A stretch of DNA of 64,000 bases from Salaquimonas pukyongi (GTDB lineage: Bacteria > Pseudomonadota > Alphaproteobacteria > Rhizobiales > Rhizobiaceae): the NCBI RefSeq assembly GCF_001953055.1, contig NZ_CP019044.1, forward strand, positions 2,604,001 to 2,668,000, in the 5' to 3' direction. The position numbers and the translations under genes were made by a program. Below are positions 17,049-25,883 of this stretch, piece by piece (positions within the stretch are counted from its first letter, which is position 1; every line of letters starts with the position of its first letter). A model generated the notes under the pieces. That model made no database searches. It worked only from the letters and a program-made list of their open reading frames with translations, and had not been told where the DNA came from.

Positions 17049-17630
17049 TCAGTAATCTGCCTTCTGGCGAAGATCGCCGTTACGCCACACCCACAAGGCG
17101 ACCAGCGTCGCGCTGCCAGCCCTTATAGCATGCCGCATGTTCGACTCGTGGAAAATGAAACTGCCCGCTTTCCTGGGAGCGAGCGGTGCGCCATCAGCAC
17201 TCCACAAACCGTCATGGGTAAGCGGGATGTAGATTTCCTCCGCCACATGCCAGTGTTCGGGATAGTCGAGGCCCGGCCCGTAAACGACAAGTCCCGCGGC
17301 GATCTCCTCACTCATGAAATGGCCCTCCGGGCCAATGAGTTCCACATGAGCGTAGTTGTCGAGAAAATCCTGCCCGAAATCCTCCGCCGTATACATCTGC
17401 TTCCAGTGCAGTTGACCGGCAAACTCGCTGAACCTTGCCAGCAGCGCGCCCTCTGCCCGACCGGCATGATCGGCAGCAGCATCAAGATGGCGGCTTGCCG
17501 TAACATGTCTTGGTGCAAGATTGCGTTCGGAAAGACACCAGTCGAAGCCGTCCAGCCATTCGCGCGCAACAGGTTCATCGCGTAGAGAAAGATAGTCACG
17601 AAAGCTATCGAACAGGGGTTTGATACTCAT
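17049..17630 (-). CDS. DMSP-lyase-type cupin (DddQ/DddL-like) embedded in the cob operon
   Basis: 193-residue cytoplasmic cupin, no signal peptide. The metal site reads Y123-x2-H126-x-H128-x3-E132-x-Y134 (YPEHWHVAEEIY), with a later His167 in NMRHAIRAG. That Tyr/His/His/Glu/Tyr spacing is the signature of DddQ-type dimethylsulfoniopropionate lyases. From the sequence only superfamily membership is secure, since many cupins of this superfamily have no known substrate. It overlaps the cobN stop by 4 bp and ends 9 bp before cobO, so it is translated as part of the cobalamin operon. That argues for a corrinoid or cobalt-linked job, or for B12-coupled sulfur metabolism. Confidence 0.8.
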   Translation of the reverse strand: MSIKPLFDSFRDYLSLRDEPVAREWLDGFDWCLSERNLAPRHVTASRHLDAAADHAGRAEGALLARFSEFAGQLHWKQMYTAEDFGQDFLDNYAHVELIGPEGHFMSEEIAAGLVVYGPGLDYPEHWHVAEEIYIPLTHDGLWSADGAPLAPRKAGSFIFHESNMRHAIRAGSATLVALWVWRNGDLRQKADY

Positions 17631-20600
17631 CTTGCCGCTTCCTCCCGGCCCGCAGTAGCTTCAAGAAGAAACTTCGCTGAATTGGAGCGCGGTATCCACA
17701 AGCCGCGCTCTTCAGCTTCCAGAAACCGCTCTGCCATTTCCTTCAATCCGGCGGGATTGGATTGTTCAAGAAACTCCCTAACCGTATCGTCGGCAAGATA
17801 GGCCTCATAGACCAGTTCGAAATGGTGGTTGGCGACCGCGCCGGTCGTTGCCGAAAAGGCGAACAGGTAGTCCACCGTCGCCACCATTTCAAACGCCCCC
17901 TTGTAGCCATGGCGCATAACGCCCTCGATCCATTTCGGATTGACGGCACGGGCCCGCACAACCCGGGCGATCTCTTCTTCAAGCGCCCGCACCACCGGGC
18001 GTTCGGGCCTTGAGTGGTCGTTGTGGTAAATCTTCGGGCGCTTGCCGGAGGCCAGTTCAACCGCCGCCGTCATGCCGCCCTCAAACTGGTAGTAATCATC
18101 AGAATCCAACAGGTCGTGTTCGCGGTTGTCCTGATTGTGGATAACAGCCTCAACTGCGCCCAACCGCTCGGCAAACCGTTCGCGCCGCTCGGTACCTGCA
18201 TCCTTCGCCCCATAGGCATAGCCGCCCCAGGCAAGATATGCCCTGGCAAGATCGCCACGCTCCTGCCAGCCCTTCTCGTCGATCAGTGCCTGCAGCCCTG
18301 CCCCATAGGCGCCGGGCTTGGAACCGAAAATGCGGTAGCCCGCCTGATGACGTGCTTCATCTGCCGGCAGCCCTTCCGCCTCCAGACCTGCCGCCTCCTT
18401 TTTCATCCGGGCGGCAATGGGATTGTCCCGCTCGCTTTCGTCGAGCATCCCCGCAGTGCGGACAGCCTTGTCGAACAGTTCGATCTGGGCAGGGAACGCG
18501 TCCCGGAAAAACCCCGAAATCCGTAGCGTCACATCAACCCGCGGACGGCCCAACTCTGCAAGAGTGACAATCTCGTATCCCGTCACCCGGCGCGAAAGAT
18601 TGTCCCAGACCGGCTTTGCCCCGATCAGCGCCAGTGCCTGGGCAATGTCGTCGCCACCGGTTCGCATGTTGGAGGTACCCCAGGCCGAAAGGCCGAAGGA
18701 TGCCGGCCATTCGCCATGATCCTGCCGGTAGCGGATAACCAGCAGTTCTGCCGATTTCTTCCCCAACTGCCAGGCAGCCTGGGTCGGCACGGCGCGGCTG
18801 TCGACCGAAAAAAAGTTGCGGCCCGTCGGCAGCACATCATTGCGCCCCCGCGACGGCGCGCCGGAAGGGCCCGGCTTGACGAAACCGCCACCCAGGCCGG
18901 TCAGAAGGCCTCCAATCTCACCCTCCCCACAGGCTACAATGCCCGGCACCACACGGTCCTGAACATAGGCGAGCACAGCAGCCGTGTTGCGCCAGTGCGC
19001 TGCACATTGCGTCTCGCCGCAAACCAGCCTTGCAGCCAACAGTTCGATGCGCTCCACCGTGTCTCCCTGACTGCGCCAGGGGGCATCGCAAACCTGTGCC
19101 AGTACTTCCGGTTTCGGCCCCTCCCAGGGCTTTGCCATGTCGCAGCCGAGGGGATCAAAACCCGCATCCTCATCCTGAGCTTGCCGAAGGGTCGGGGGGG
19201 CGGTATTTTCCCCTCCCTTGCCAAGCTTAGCAGGGGAAGAAGCAAACAGATCCGCCGCTATCGCCCGGTGCAAACTGGCATTCTCCCCCTGCCCGTCGCC
19301 CCGCGGCACACGCACAAGCGCCACCGCCAGATCGGTCAACAAACGGTCTGTGGGCGCTTCGCCAAAGATGTGCAGCCCGTCGCGAATCTGCATTTCCTTC
19401 AATTCGCACAGATAGCCGTCCAGCTTTTCCAGCTTCACCTCTTCGCCATCGCTCTGGGCAATACCGGCATCTACATCAAGGCCGGTATCGGCGATCAATT
19501 CCAGAATCTGTTTTTTCAACAGCCGCAAGCGGCGGGGATCGCTTCCTGCGGCGTCATAATATTCATCGACCAGCGCTTCGAGGTCACGCAGCGGCCCGTA
19601 ACTTTCCGCCCGCGTCAGGGGCGGCGTCAAATGATCGATGATAACGGCGGAGGTCCGCCGTTTGGCCTGACTGCCCTCGCCCGGATCGTTGACGATGAAG
19701 GGATAAAGATGCGGCAAGGGTCCGAGAACAGCCTCCGGATAGCAGGCATCTGATAGCGCCAGCGCTTTTCCTGGCAGCCATTCCAGATTGCCGTGCTTGC
19801 CCATATGGACAATCGCGTCAGCACCGAATTCGCCCCGTAACCAGCAATAGAAGGCAAAATAGCCATGCGGCGGAACGAGATCGGGCGAATGATAGGTTTC
19901 CGTCGGGTCGATGTTGTAGCCGCGGGCCGGCTGAATACCGATGGAAACATTGCCGTTGACCGATAGCGGAAGGGCAAATCCGCCGCGTTCTGCCACGAAA
20001 TAGGGATCGCGCTCCGGTTCGCCCCAGCGTTCGGAGATTTCGCCGCGAAGTTTGTCCGGCAGGTCGGCAAAGAATGCTTCATAATCCCCAAGTGCAAGCA
20101 CGACACGGATTTCTCGCCCGTCATTGCCTGCATTGGTCGGCCCCTCCTGCAGGTGGCGCATCAGGGCATCACCATCAGCAGGCAGGTCGCCAGTCGAATA
20201 TCCCGCTGCCGCAAGTGCCTTGAGCACGTTTATCGTGCCGGCCGGCGTGTCGAGACCGACGCCGTTTCCCAGACGCCCGTCCCGGTTGGGGTAGTTGGCA
20301 AGCACGACGGCAATTTTGCGCTGTGCCGCCTCCTTGCTGCGCAGCCTAGCCCAATTGGCGGCAAGATCGGCAACAAAGCCGATGCGCGTTGCTTCCCCCT
20401 CGTGGCGGACGATGTTGGTTTCCACCCGCTCGTCGAACCGGCTGGCCGACTTGAAGGCAATGGCGCGCGAAAGCACCCGCCCGTCGACTTCCGGCAATGC
20501 CACATTCATCGCAAGGTCGCGTGCGGAAAGTCCCTGGTCCGATTGCCGCCAGGCTTCAAGCGAACCGCCCGAAAGCACGATCTGCAACACCACCGCGCCG

Positions 20601-21448
20601 GTTTCATCCAATACTGTGCCCGTCGGGCCGCCCGATGGCGAGGAAACCGCAAAACCCGTGGAAGCAAGCACGACCGAGGGTGGCGCTTCGCTGAACACAT
20701 GCCTTACCGTTTCCTGGCTTACGGCATCCTTGAGCGATGAGACAAAAACCGGAAGGGCATTGAGACCGCGCGCTTCAAGCGCCCGCACCAGCATCTTGAC
20801 CGGCTGCAACCCGCCGGACTGCACCAGTGCCCGGTAAAAGCAGATTGCTGCAACAGGTTGTCCCCTTTTCCAATGGTCGCGGATCGCTTCCAGACCGGCA
20901 ACACCGGTATCGGGGTGCCAAAGACCGGCCTTGAGCAGGGGAACAGCTTCGGGCGGGGCTTCTGCGCTGCCCGTCAAATACCGGCAATAAACAAGAAAGC
21001 CGGCGCTGTTTTCCGCTCCGCCTTCCAGCAGGTAGGCCCACAGGCGCTCCAGGTCGTTGGCTTCGATCGTGGAAGCGGCAATGAGTTCCGGATCGGGCTT
21101 GTCATCACCTGGCAGAAAGGCAAGTTGAACGCCGTTTTCCCGTGCAACCGACGACAGGGACTCAACGCCATATTCCCAGTAGCGCCGTCCCCCGAGCAGC
21201 CGAACCACCACCAGCTTTGCCCCGGCTATGATCTCGCGGGCATAGACATCAATCGAAAGCGGATGGGTAAGCTGCATCCAGTTGGCAAGCCTTAACCCGG
21301 TCATCTCCTGCGCTGCGGCCGCATCTGCAAGACTGGCAAGCTCGGTATCCGCCGCCGAAAGGAAGACGATCTCGCCCGGCGTCTGCCCCAGATCGACGGC
21401 TTCTTCGCCTTCCTGGATCGCGCCTTTCTGAGCCAGCAGGAGGTGCAT
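17627..21448 (-). CDS. cobN: Cobaltochelatase large subunit CobN
   Basis: ATP-dependent insertion of Co(II) into hydrogenobyrinic acid a,c-diamide, together with small chelatase subunits CobS/CobT that are not in this window. 1273 residues, family length (magnesium chelatase H-type fold). Motifs: the N-terminal MHLLLAQKGAI, HMGKHGNLEWLPGKALALS near the middle, NWGRNFFSVDSRAVPTQAAW-like GRNFFSVDSRAVPTQAAWQLG, and the C-terminal LFAFSATTGAV. About residues 749-762 (PPTLRQAQDEDAGF) are encoded by a small dispersed repeat and look inserted. The start is 9 bp after cobW. Confidence 0.94.
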   Translation of the reverse strand: MHLLLAQKGAIQEGEEAVDLGQTPGEIVFLSAADTELASLADAAAAQEMTGLRLANWMQLTHPLSIDVYAREIIAGAKLVVVRLLGGRRYWEYGVESLSSVARENGVQLAFLPGDDKPDPELIAASTIEANDLERLWAYLLEGGAENSAGFLVYCRYLTGSAEAPPEAVPLLKAGLWHPDTGVAGLEAIRDHWKRGQPVAAICFYRALVQSGGLQPVKMLVRALEARGLNALPVFVSSLKDAVSQETVRHVFSEAPPSVVLASTGFAVSSPSGGPTGTVLDETGAVVLQIVLSGGSLEAWRQSDQGLSARDLAMNVALPEVDGRVLSRAIAFKSASRFDERVETNIVRHEGEATRIGFVADLAANWARLRSKEAAQRKIAVVLANYPNRDGRLGNGVGLDTPAGTINVLKALAAAGYSTGDLPADGDALMRHLQEGPTNAGNDGREIRVVLALGDYEAFFADLPDKLRGEISERWGEPERDPYFVAERGGFALPLSVNGNVSIGIQPARGYNIDPTETYHSPDLVPPHGYFAFYCWLRGEFGADAIVHMGKHGNLEWLPGKALALSDACYPEAVLGPLPHLYPFIVNDPGEGSQAKRRTSAVIIDHLTPPLTRAESYGPLRDLEALVDEYYDAAGSDPRRLRLLKKQILELIADTGLDVDAGIAQSDGEEVKLEKLDGYLCELKEMQIRDGLHIFGEAPTDRLLTDLAVALVRVPRGDGQGENASLHRAIAADLFASSPAKLGKGGENTAPPTLRQAQDEDAGFDPLGCDMAKPWEGPKPEVLAQVCDAPWRSQGDTVERIELLAARLVCGETQCAAHWRNTAAVLAYVQDRVVPGIVACGEGEIGGLLTGLGGGFVKPGPSGAPSRGRNDVLPTGRNFFSVDSRAVPTQAAWQLGKKSAELLVIRYRQDHGEWPASFGLSAWGTSNMRTGGDDIAQALALIGAKPVWDNLSRRVTGYEIVTLAELGRPRVDVTLRISGFFRDAFPAQIELFDKAVRTAGMLDESERDNPIAARMKKEAAGLEAEGLPADEARHQAGYRIFGSKPGAYGAGLQALIDEKGWQERGDLARAYLAWGGYAYGAKDAGTERRERFAERLGAVEAVIHNQDNREHDLLDSDDYYQFEGGMTAAVELASGKRPKIYHNDHSRPERPVVRALEEEIARVVRARAVNPKWIEGVMRHGYKGAFEMVATVDYLFAFSATTGAVANHHFELVYEAYLADDTVREFLEQSNPAGLKEMAERFLEAEERGLWIPRSNSAKFLLEATAGREEAAR
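19160..19206. repeat. Short dispersed repeat inserted in frame within cobN
   Basis: Plus-strand CATCCTCATCCTGAGCTTGC continuing into CGAAGG, then a seven-G run. The core (TTCGGCAAGCTCAGGATGAG on the other strand) is a small repeat that I know from many alphaproteobacterial genomes, normally intergenic. Here it is read through by cobN as LRQAQDEDAGF. I noticed no second copy in this window. Confidence 0.5.
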
Positions 21449-21457
21449 TGCTTTTAC

Positions 21458-22552
21458 CTATGTAAGTGCGGCTTTCACCGCTTCACCGATGGCTTGCTGA
21501 TCGAGCCCCTCAAAGCCGATCACTACCAGCCGGCCTTCACGAACCTCTCCCTCGCGCCACTCCCGGTCGAAATAGGTATCGATCCGGTTGCCGACGGCCT
21601 GAACCACCAGCCGCATTGGTTTTCCCTCGATCGCCAGAAAGCCCTTCAGCCGCAAAACGTCATGTGCCTCGATCAACGGTGCAAGGGCTGCCGCAACACC
21701 CGTGTGACTGGCCACCGGCGGCAAGGAGGTGACAAAGCTTTCAAAATCATCGTGATCGTGGTGATGATCGTGCCCGGCGCCCTCTCCATGTTCGGCATGA
21801 AAGGCATCATGCTCCAACTCGTGCTGGGACTTGCGGTTGTGAATATCCGATTCGGTGCCTGAACCAAGGCCCAGGAGGACGGAAGCCGGCAGGGAACCGT
21901 TCGATGCCCGCACCACCTTCACCGCCCGCTTGATTCCGTCTTTCACCTCGCCCTGCAACCGGTCGAGAGCGTCAGCCTCCACCAGATCGGCCTTGTTGAG
22001 AATGATCATGTCGGCACAGGTGATCTGATCCTCGAAAAGCTCCTCCAGCGGGCTTTCGTGATCCAGCGCCTCGTCTTCGGCCCGCTGGGCATTGACCTTG
22101 TCGATGTCGCTGGCAAAACGGCCATCTGCCACCGCCCGGCTGTCGACCACCGTCACCACGCCATCCACCGTCACCTGCTCACGGATTTCCGGCCAGTTGA
22201 AGGCGCTCACCAGCGGTTGCGGCAGGGCAAGACCGGACGTCTCGATGACGATGTGATCGGGCTTGCGGTCGCGTTCGAGCAGGGCGGTCATGGTCGGGAT
22301 GAAATCGTCGGCCACCGTACAGCAGATGCAGCCATTGGTAAGTTCGACGATATCGTCTTCCGAGCAGGTTTCCTCGCCGCAACCCTTCAAAACCTCGCCA
22401 TCGACTCCCAGATCGCCAAACTCGTTGATGATGAGCGCGATGCGCTTTCCATTGGCCGTTGCCAGCAGATTGCGGATCAGCGTGGTCTTGCCGGCGCCCA
22501 AAAATCCGGTGATCACCGTTGCGGGTATTTTCTGGCTGTCTGCTATGGACAT
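21458..22552 (-). CDS. cobW: CobW-family GTPase, cobalt metallochaperone
   Basis: G3E GTPase thought to deliver cobalt to the CobNST chelatase. 364 residues. Walker A TGFLGAGKTTL at about 15-25, the metal-binding GCICC motif at 74-78, Walker B-like VVTVVDSRA, and NKADLV for guanine. A His/Asp-rich loop (about 225-262, including HDHHHDHDD) precedes the CobW C-terminal domain, as in metal-handling family members. It lies between cobP (33 bp) and cobN (9 bp), which supports the cobalt assignment over a zinc chaperone. Confidence 0.93.
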   Translation of the reverse strand: MSIADSQKIPATVITGFLGAGKTTLIRNLLATANGKRIALIINEFGDLGVDGEVLKGCGEETCSEDDIVELTNGCICCTVADDFIPTMTALLERDRKPDHIVIETSGLALPQPLVSAFNWPEIREQVTVDGVVTVVDSRAVADGRFASDIDKVNAQRAEDEALDHESPLEELFEDQITCADMIILNKADLVEADALDRLQGEVKDGIKRAVKVVRASNGSLPASVLLGLGSGTESDIHNRKSQHELEHDAFHAEHGEGAGHDHHHDHDDFESFVTSLPPVASHTGVAAALAPLIEAHDVLRLKGFLAIEGKPMRLVVQAVGNRIDTYFDREWREGEVREGRLVVIGFEGLDQQAIGEAVKAALT

Positions 22553-22585
22553 GGTTTGCCCTTCAAGGTTTTTGCATCAGCAGGC

Positions 22586-23122
22586 TCATGCCTGCGGTTT
22601 GAGTTTCAGTGGCAGCCCGGCGGCAACGAACCAGACCATTTCACACCGCCTGGCCATTTGCTGGTTGACGGTGCCGGCCAGATCGCGGAACTGCCGCGCC
22701 ATGGCGTCCTCGGGCACAATGCCCAGCCCGACCTCGTTGCTGACGAAGAAAACTGGCGCCCGGATGCTGTCGAGAGCCGCAATCAGGCTTTCGCATTCAC
22801 GCAGCACATCCGCATCGGCCATCATCAGGTTGGTGACCCACAGCGTCAGGCAATCGACCAGCAAAACCCTGCCCGGCAGCGCCGTCTGCAACACCGCATC
22901 GGCCAGCGCCAGGGGTTCTTCCACGGTTTCCCAGGCCTTGCCGCGCCGCTCGCGATGCTTGTCGATGCGTTCGCGCATCTCCTCGTCCAGCGCCCTGCCC
23001 GTCGCCAGATAAAACGGCGTCAGGCCGGTTGCCAGAACCTGTTGCTCGGCGACGCGGCTTTTGCCGGAGCGCGCGCCACCGAGGATCAACGTCGTTTGTG
23101 GCGGGGTGTTGCTCGCCGTCAT
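22586..23122 (-). CDS. cobP: Adenosylcobinamide kinase / adenosylcobinamide-phosphate guanylyltransferase CobP (CobU)
   Basis: Phosphorylates adenosylcobinamide, then transfers GMP to it, preparing the nucleotide-loop step. 178 residues. The P-loop is TLILGGARSGKSRVAE at about 11-26; YLATGRALDEEM, RIDKHRERRG (the guanylylated His region) and VLLVDCLTLWVTNLM follow, then VSNEVGLGIVPED. Just 2 bp separate it from cbtA upstream. Confidence 0.95.
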   Translation of the reverse strand: MTASNTPPQTTLILGGARSGKSRVAEQQVLATGLTPFYLATGRALDEEMRERIDKHRERRGKAWETVEEPLALADAVLQTALPGRVLLVDCLTLWVTNLMMADADVLRECESLIAALDSIRAPVFFVSNEVGLGIVPEDAMARQFRDLAGTVNQQMARRCEMVWFVAAGLPLKLKPQA

Positions 23123-23124
23123 GA

Positions 23125-23862
23125 TCAGGCGCTTGCCGATTCCTGTTTCGCCGCCCGCTGAAACAGATAGCCAAGCAGTCCGCCCAGAAAGAGCCAGAAC
23201 AGCGCCGAAGCTACAATGGTGGAAACCACGAACTCGGCGGCAAGGTTTGCCGGCACCGCCGACTCATGCTCGATTGGTTGCGGTGCACCCCATAGATGAG
23301 GCGCGACAATCAGCACTAAGGCCAGCAACATCAGCGGAAGAGCACGGCGGAAGGCCAGAAGATAAAGTCCCCCCGCAGTACAGATCACCGTTACCAGCCA
23401 CCAGATCTGGCGATCTGTGAGATCACCCGCCGGCATTCCCGGCAGCTCGGGCGGCAGGCCGAAATTCGGCGCCAGTACAAAAATCACAAACCCCGCGGCG
23501 CCCCACAACAGGCCGCTTGCCGGCGTGATCGACTGGTTGAGGGCAAGAACGGCGGCCGTCAGCAAAAGCGAATAGGCAACGCCCACCACAACATTGGCAA
23601 GTGCGGTATAGAATGTGCGCTCGGTACCGTCTTCCGGCGCCCAGGGCTCTTCGGCTTCGGCCATGGCGGTCTCGCCGGTTGAAGCTTCCTCACCGGAAGC
23701 TTCACCTTGTGAATGGGTATGTCCAGCACCCGTATCCCCGGCATCCTCGTAGCGTTCAGCTTCGAGAATCAAGGGAACGACGCGCCATGATTGCACGGCT
23801 GTAGCAAATATGCCCGCAGCCATGCCCGCGAAAATCGCGGCCAGCAGAAATCTAACCAGCAT
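23125..23862 (-). CDS. cbtA: CbtA, cobalt transporter subunit
   Basis: Predicted cobalt transport membrane protein that pairs with CbtB and is usually under cobalamin riboswitch control. 245 residues from ATG 23862, with about five membrane segments (5-25, then four in 95-235). A hydrophilic loop after the first segment carries GHTHSQGE and many Glu residues, a likely metal-binding region. The frame runs open to 24069, but that part overlaps cbtB and is not family-like. The start is 8 bp after the cbtB stop. Confidence 0.88.
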   Translation of the reverse strand: MLVRFLLAAIFAGMAAGIFATAVQSWRVVPLILEAERYEDAGDTGAGHTHSQGEASGEEASTGETAMAEAEEPWAPEDGTERTFYTALANVVVGVAYSLLLTAAVLALNQSITPASGLLWGAAGFVIFVLAPNFGLPPELPGMPAGDLTDRQIWWLVTVICTAGGLYLLAFRRALPLMLLALVLIVAPHLWGAPQPIEHESAVPANLAAEFVVSTIVASALFWLFLGGLLGYLFQRAAKQESASA

Positions 23863-23870
23863 GGGTTCGC

Positions 23871-24047
23871 TCAGTGGCAGGGAGCGACGATAGCGTGGCG
23901 CGTATCGTGAGCTGCATTGTGCAGCATGTCGGAATTGGCGAACGCCGCGCCATAAAGCAGAAACCCGCCGAACAGGGCGGCAAAAGCTGCCGTTACCATC
24001 CGTTGTGACGCGGAAAGGGAAAGCGTGGCAGTTTGTGTATTGAGCAT
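23871..24047 (-). CDS. cbtB: CbtB, small cobalt transporter subunit
   Basis: 58-residue protein. ATG at 24047 is preceded by a strong GGAGG. It has one membrane segment (about 19-38) and the diagnostic metal-binding C-terminus HNAAHDTRHAIVAPCH, as in CbtB proteins. First gene behind the cobalamin riboswitch, followed at once by cbtA. CbtB and CbtA are predicted to import cobalt without an ATPase; that function is known from comparative genomics rather than from this sequence. Confidence 0.9.
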   Translation of the reverse strand: MLNTQTATLSLSASQRMVTAAFAALFGGFLLYGAAFANSDMLHNAAHDTRHAIVAPCH

Positions 24048-24103
24048 GACAACCTCCGTGTTGCTCCATTTGAAATAAGCAGGCGCATAACGCTACTGCC
24101 GGT

Positions 24104-24307
24104 CCAACAGGCAGGTCTCCTGGCTCACGGTTCTGGCGGTTGTCTCACCTTCCCGGGTTGCGGCATGCCGCAGTTTCCCAGTGGCTTTCGAAACACCCTT
24201 ACCGCAATACAGTCGCGGGGTCGGCCAGGTTTGGAATGCCCGGATTGGGTCCACTCCATCCTGTTCCCTTTTGATCCCGTAGCCTTTGGCTATGTACGGG
24301 AACCGGT
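24104..24307 (-). promoter_or_regulatory. Cobalamin riboswitch upstream of cbtB-cbtA-cobP-cobW-cobN-cupin-cobO
   Basis: On the minus strand the conserved B12-box elements appear in order: an early GGTTCCCGT and AAAAGGGAAC, the core AAAGCCACTGGGAAACTG, then CCGGGAAGG and GTGAGCCAGGAGACCTGCC. The element ends about 57 bp before the cbtB ATG, with GGAGG in the intervening sequence, so translational control by hiding the ribosome site is plausible; no clear terminator follows. High adenosylcobalamin should turn the operon off. Confidence 0.92.
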
Positions 24308-24391
24308 TGGTCTTTCATGATTAGCGCGCTGAAGGCGGCAGCGTCAATCGATTTGCGACATTGCCCGCATCAAATCCGCACTGGGCCCGCA

Positions 24392-25872
24392 TCAATTCCG
24401 TACCGCTGCCGCCACCGTCAAAATCCCTTCGACATCCAGATGGCGTTCCATCGCTACCGCCAGTTCATCGAGTGAATCTTCAACCATCTGCCGGTAGTTG
24501 CCCCCTGCCTCGACACCGAACCCGCCAAGCAGATGACGCCGATAGGCATCAGAGGAAAACATGCCGTGCAGATAACAACCCATCACCCTGCCATCGGCAG
24601 AAACCGCTCCATCCGGCCCGTTTGCGGTCAGGATCATCGGGCGGGCACAGTCCGGGCCCGTGGTGTGGCCCATGTGGATTTCATAGCCGGAGAGCAGAAG
24701 GCCGTTTTCGGCAAGCTGCGGGTCAATGTTGCGCACGGTCTTTCTGCCCGCAAGTACGGTCTCGACATCCAGCAGGCCCAGCCCGTCGGTCTCGCCCACG
24801 CTGCCTTCAACGCCATCGGGATCGGCGATTTTGCGCCCCAGCATCTGATAACCGCCACAAATGCCGATAACCTGCCCGCCGCGGCGCACATGGGCATGAA
24901 GTCCTTCATCCCAACCGTTCTCGGCAAACTCGATTCGGTCTGCGATGGTCGACTTCGAACCGGGCAGAATGACGAGCGCGGCATCCTGAGGAAAGGGATC
25001 ACCTTTTTTGAGATATACGACAGACACGCCCGCTTCGGCTGCCAATGGATCGAGATCGTCGAAATTGGCAATCTTGCCGAGTACAGGCACGACGATCTTG
25101 ACCTCACCACCCCCACTGTTTGTGAGCCGGTCGAGAGCCACGCTGTCTTCCGCCGGCAGGCGCCGCACACAGTCAAGATGTGGAAGCACCCCGAAGGAGG
25201 GCCAGCCGGTAAAGCGGGTAATCGCTTCAAGCCCGTCATGAAACAGCGAAACGTCGCCGCGAAACTTGTTGATGAGGTAGCCTTCAATGCGTTGGCGGTC
25301 TTCTGCCGGCAGGATGGTGTGCGTTCCTGCGATGGAAGCTATCACCCCTCCCCGGTCGATGTCCCCGACCAGGACCACCGGCACGCCGGCGCGCTCGGCA
25401 AACCCCATATTGGCGATATCGCCTGCCCGCAGGTTGATTTCGGCAGGAGACCCCGCCCTTCCACCAGCACGATGTCGGCACGTGTGACAAGGCGGGCATA
25501 GCTGTCCATCACCGCATCGAGCAGTTTTGGCTTCATTGCCCCATAGTCCCGGGCGCGGGCACTGCCGATGACCCTGCCCTGAACGACAATCTGGCTACCG
25601 GTTTCCGATTGCGGCTTGAGCAATACCGGGTTCATGTGCACCGATGGCGGCACGCCGCAGGCCAGCGCCTGCAGCCATTGGGCACGGCCCATTTCGCCAC
25701 CGCCGCTTCCGTCTGCTTCCACTTCCGCCACGGCTGCGTTGTTCGACATGTTCTGCGGCTTGAAGGGCACAACCGAAATACCACGGTTCTTCAGCGCACG
25801 GCAAAGCCCGGCAACGAGCACCGTCTTGCCTACATCCGATCCGGTTCCCTGAAACATCAGCGCCTTGGTCAT
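24392..25872 (-). pseudogene. cobQ: Cobyric acid synthase CobQ, interrupted by a one-base frameshift
   Basis: Amidates the remaining four carboxyls (b, d, e, g) of adenosylcobyrinate diamide. The N-terminal part (from ATG 25872) has [32 protein letters not shown] and [20 protein letters not shown]. The C-terminal part resumes in another frame with [27 protein letters not shown], and the glutaminase motif GICGGYQMLG. The break is in 25451-25460: GAAGGGCGGGGTC where family conservation ([12 protein letters not shown]) requires one more base. Corrected length is about 493 residues, full size, and no other damage is visible. It could be a sequencing error in a G-rich run or a recent real mutation. 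Confidence 0.88.
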
Positions 25873-25883
25873 GGCGGAACCTT

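Noticed and set aside
16329-17585. A 418-codon plus-strand frame opposite cobO and the cupin
   Set aside because: It is antisense to two genes with strong motifs, and has no motif of its own.
17049-17630. Naming the cupin dddQ outright
   Set aside because: Active-site spacing fits, but the superfamily includes many proteins of other or unknown function, and the cob-operon setting argues against a simple assignment.
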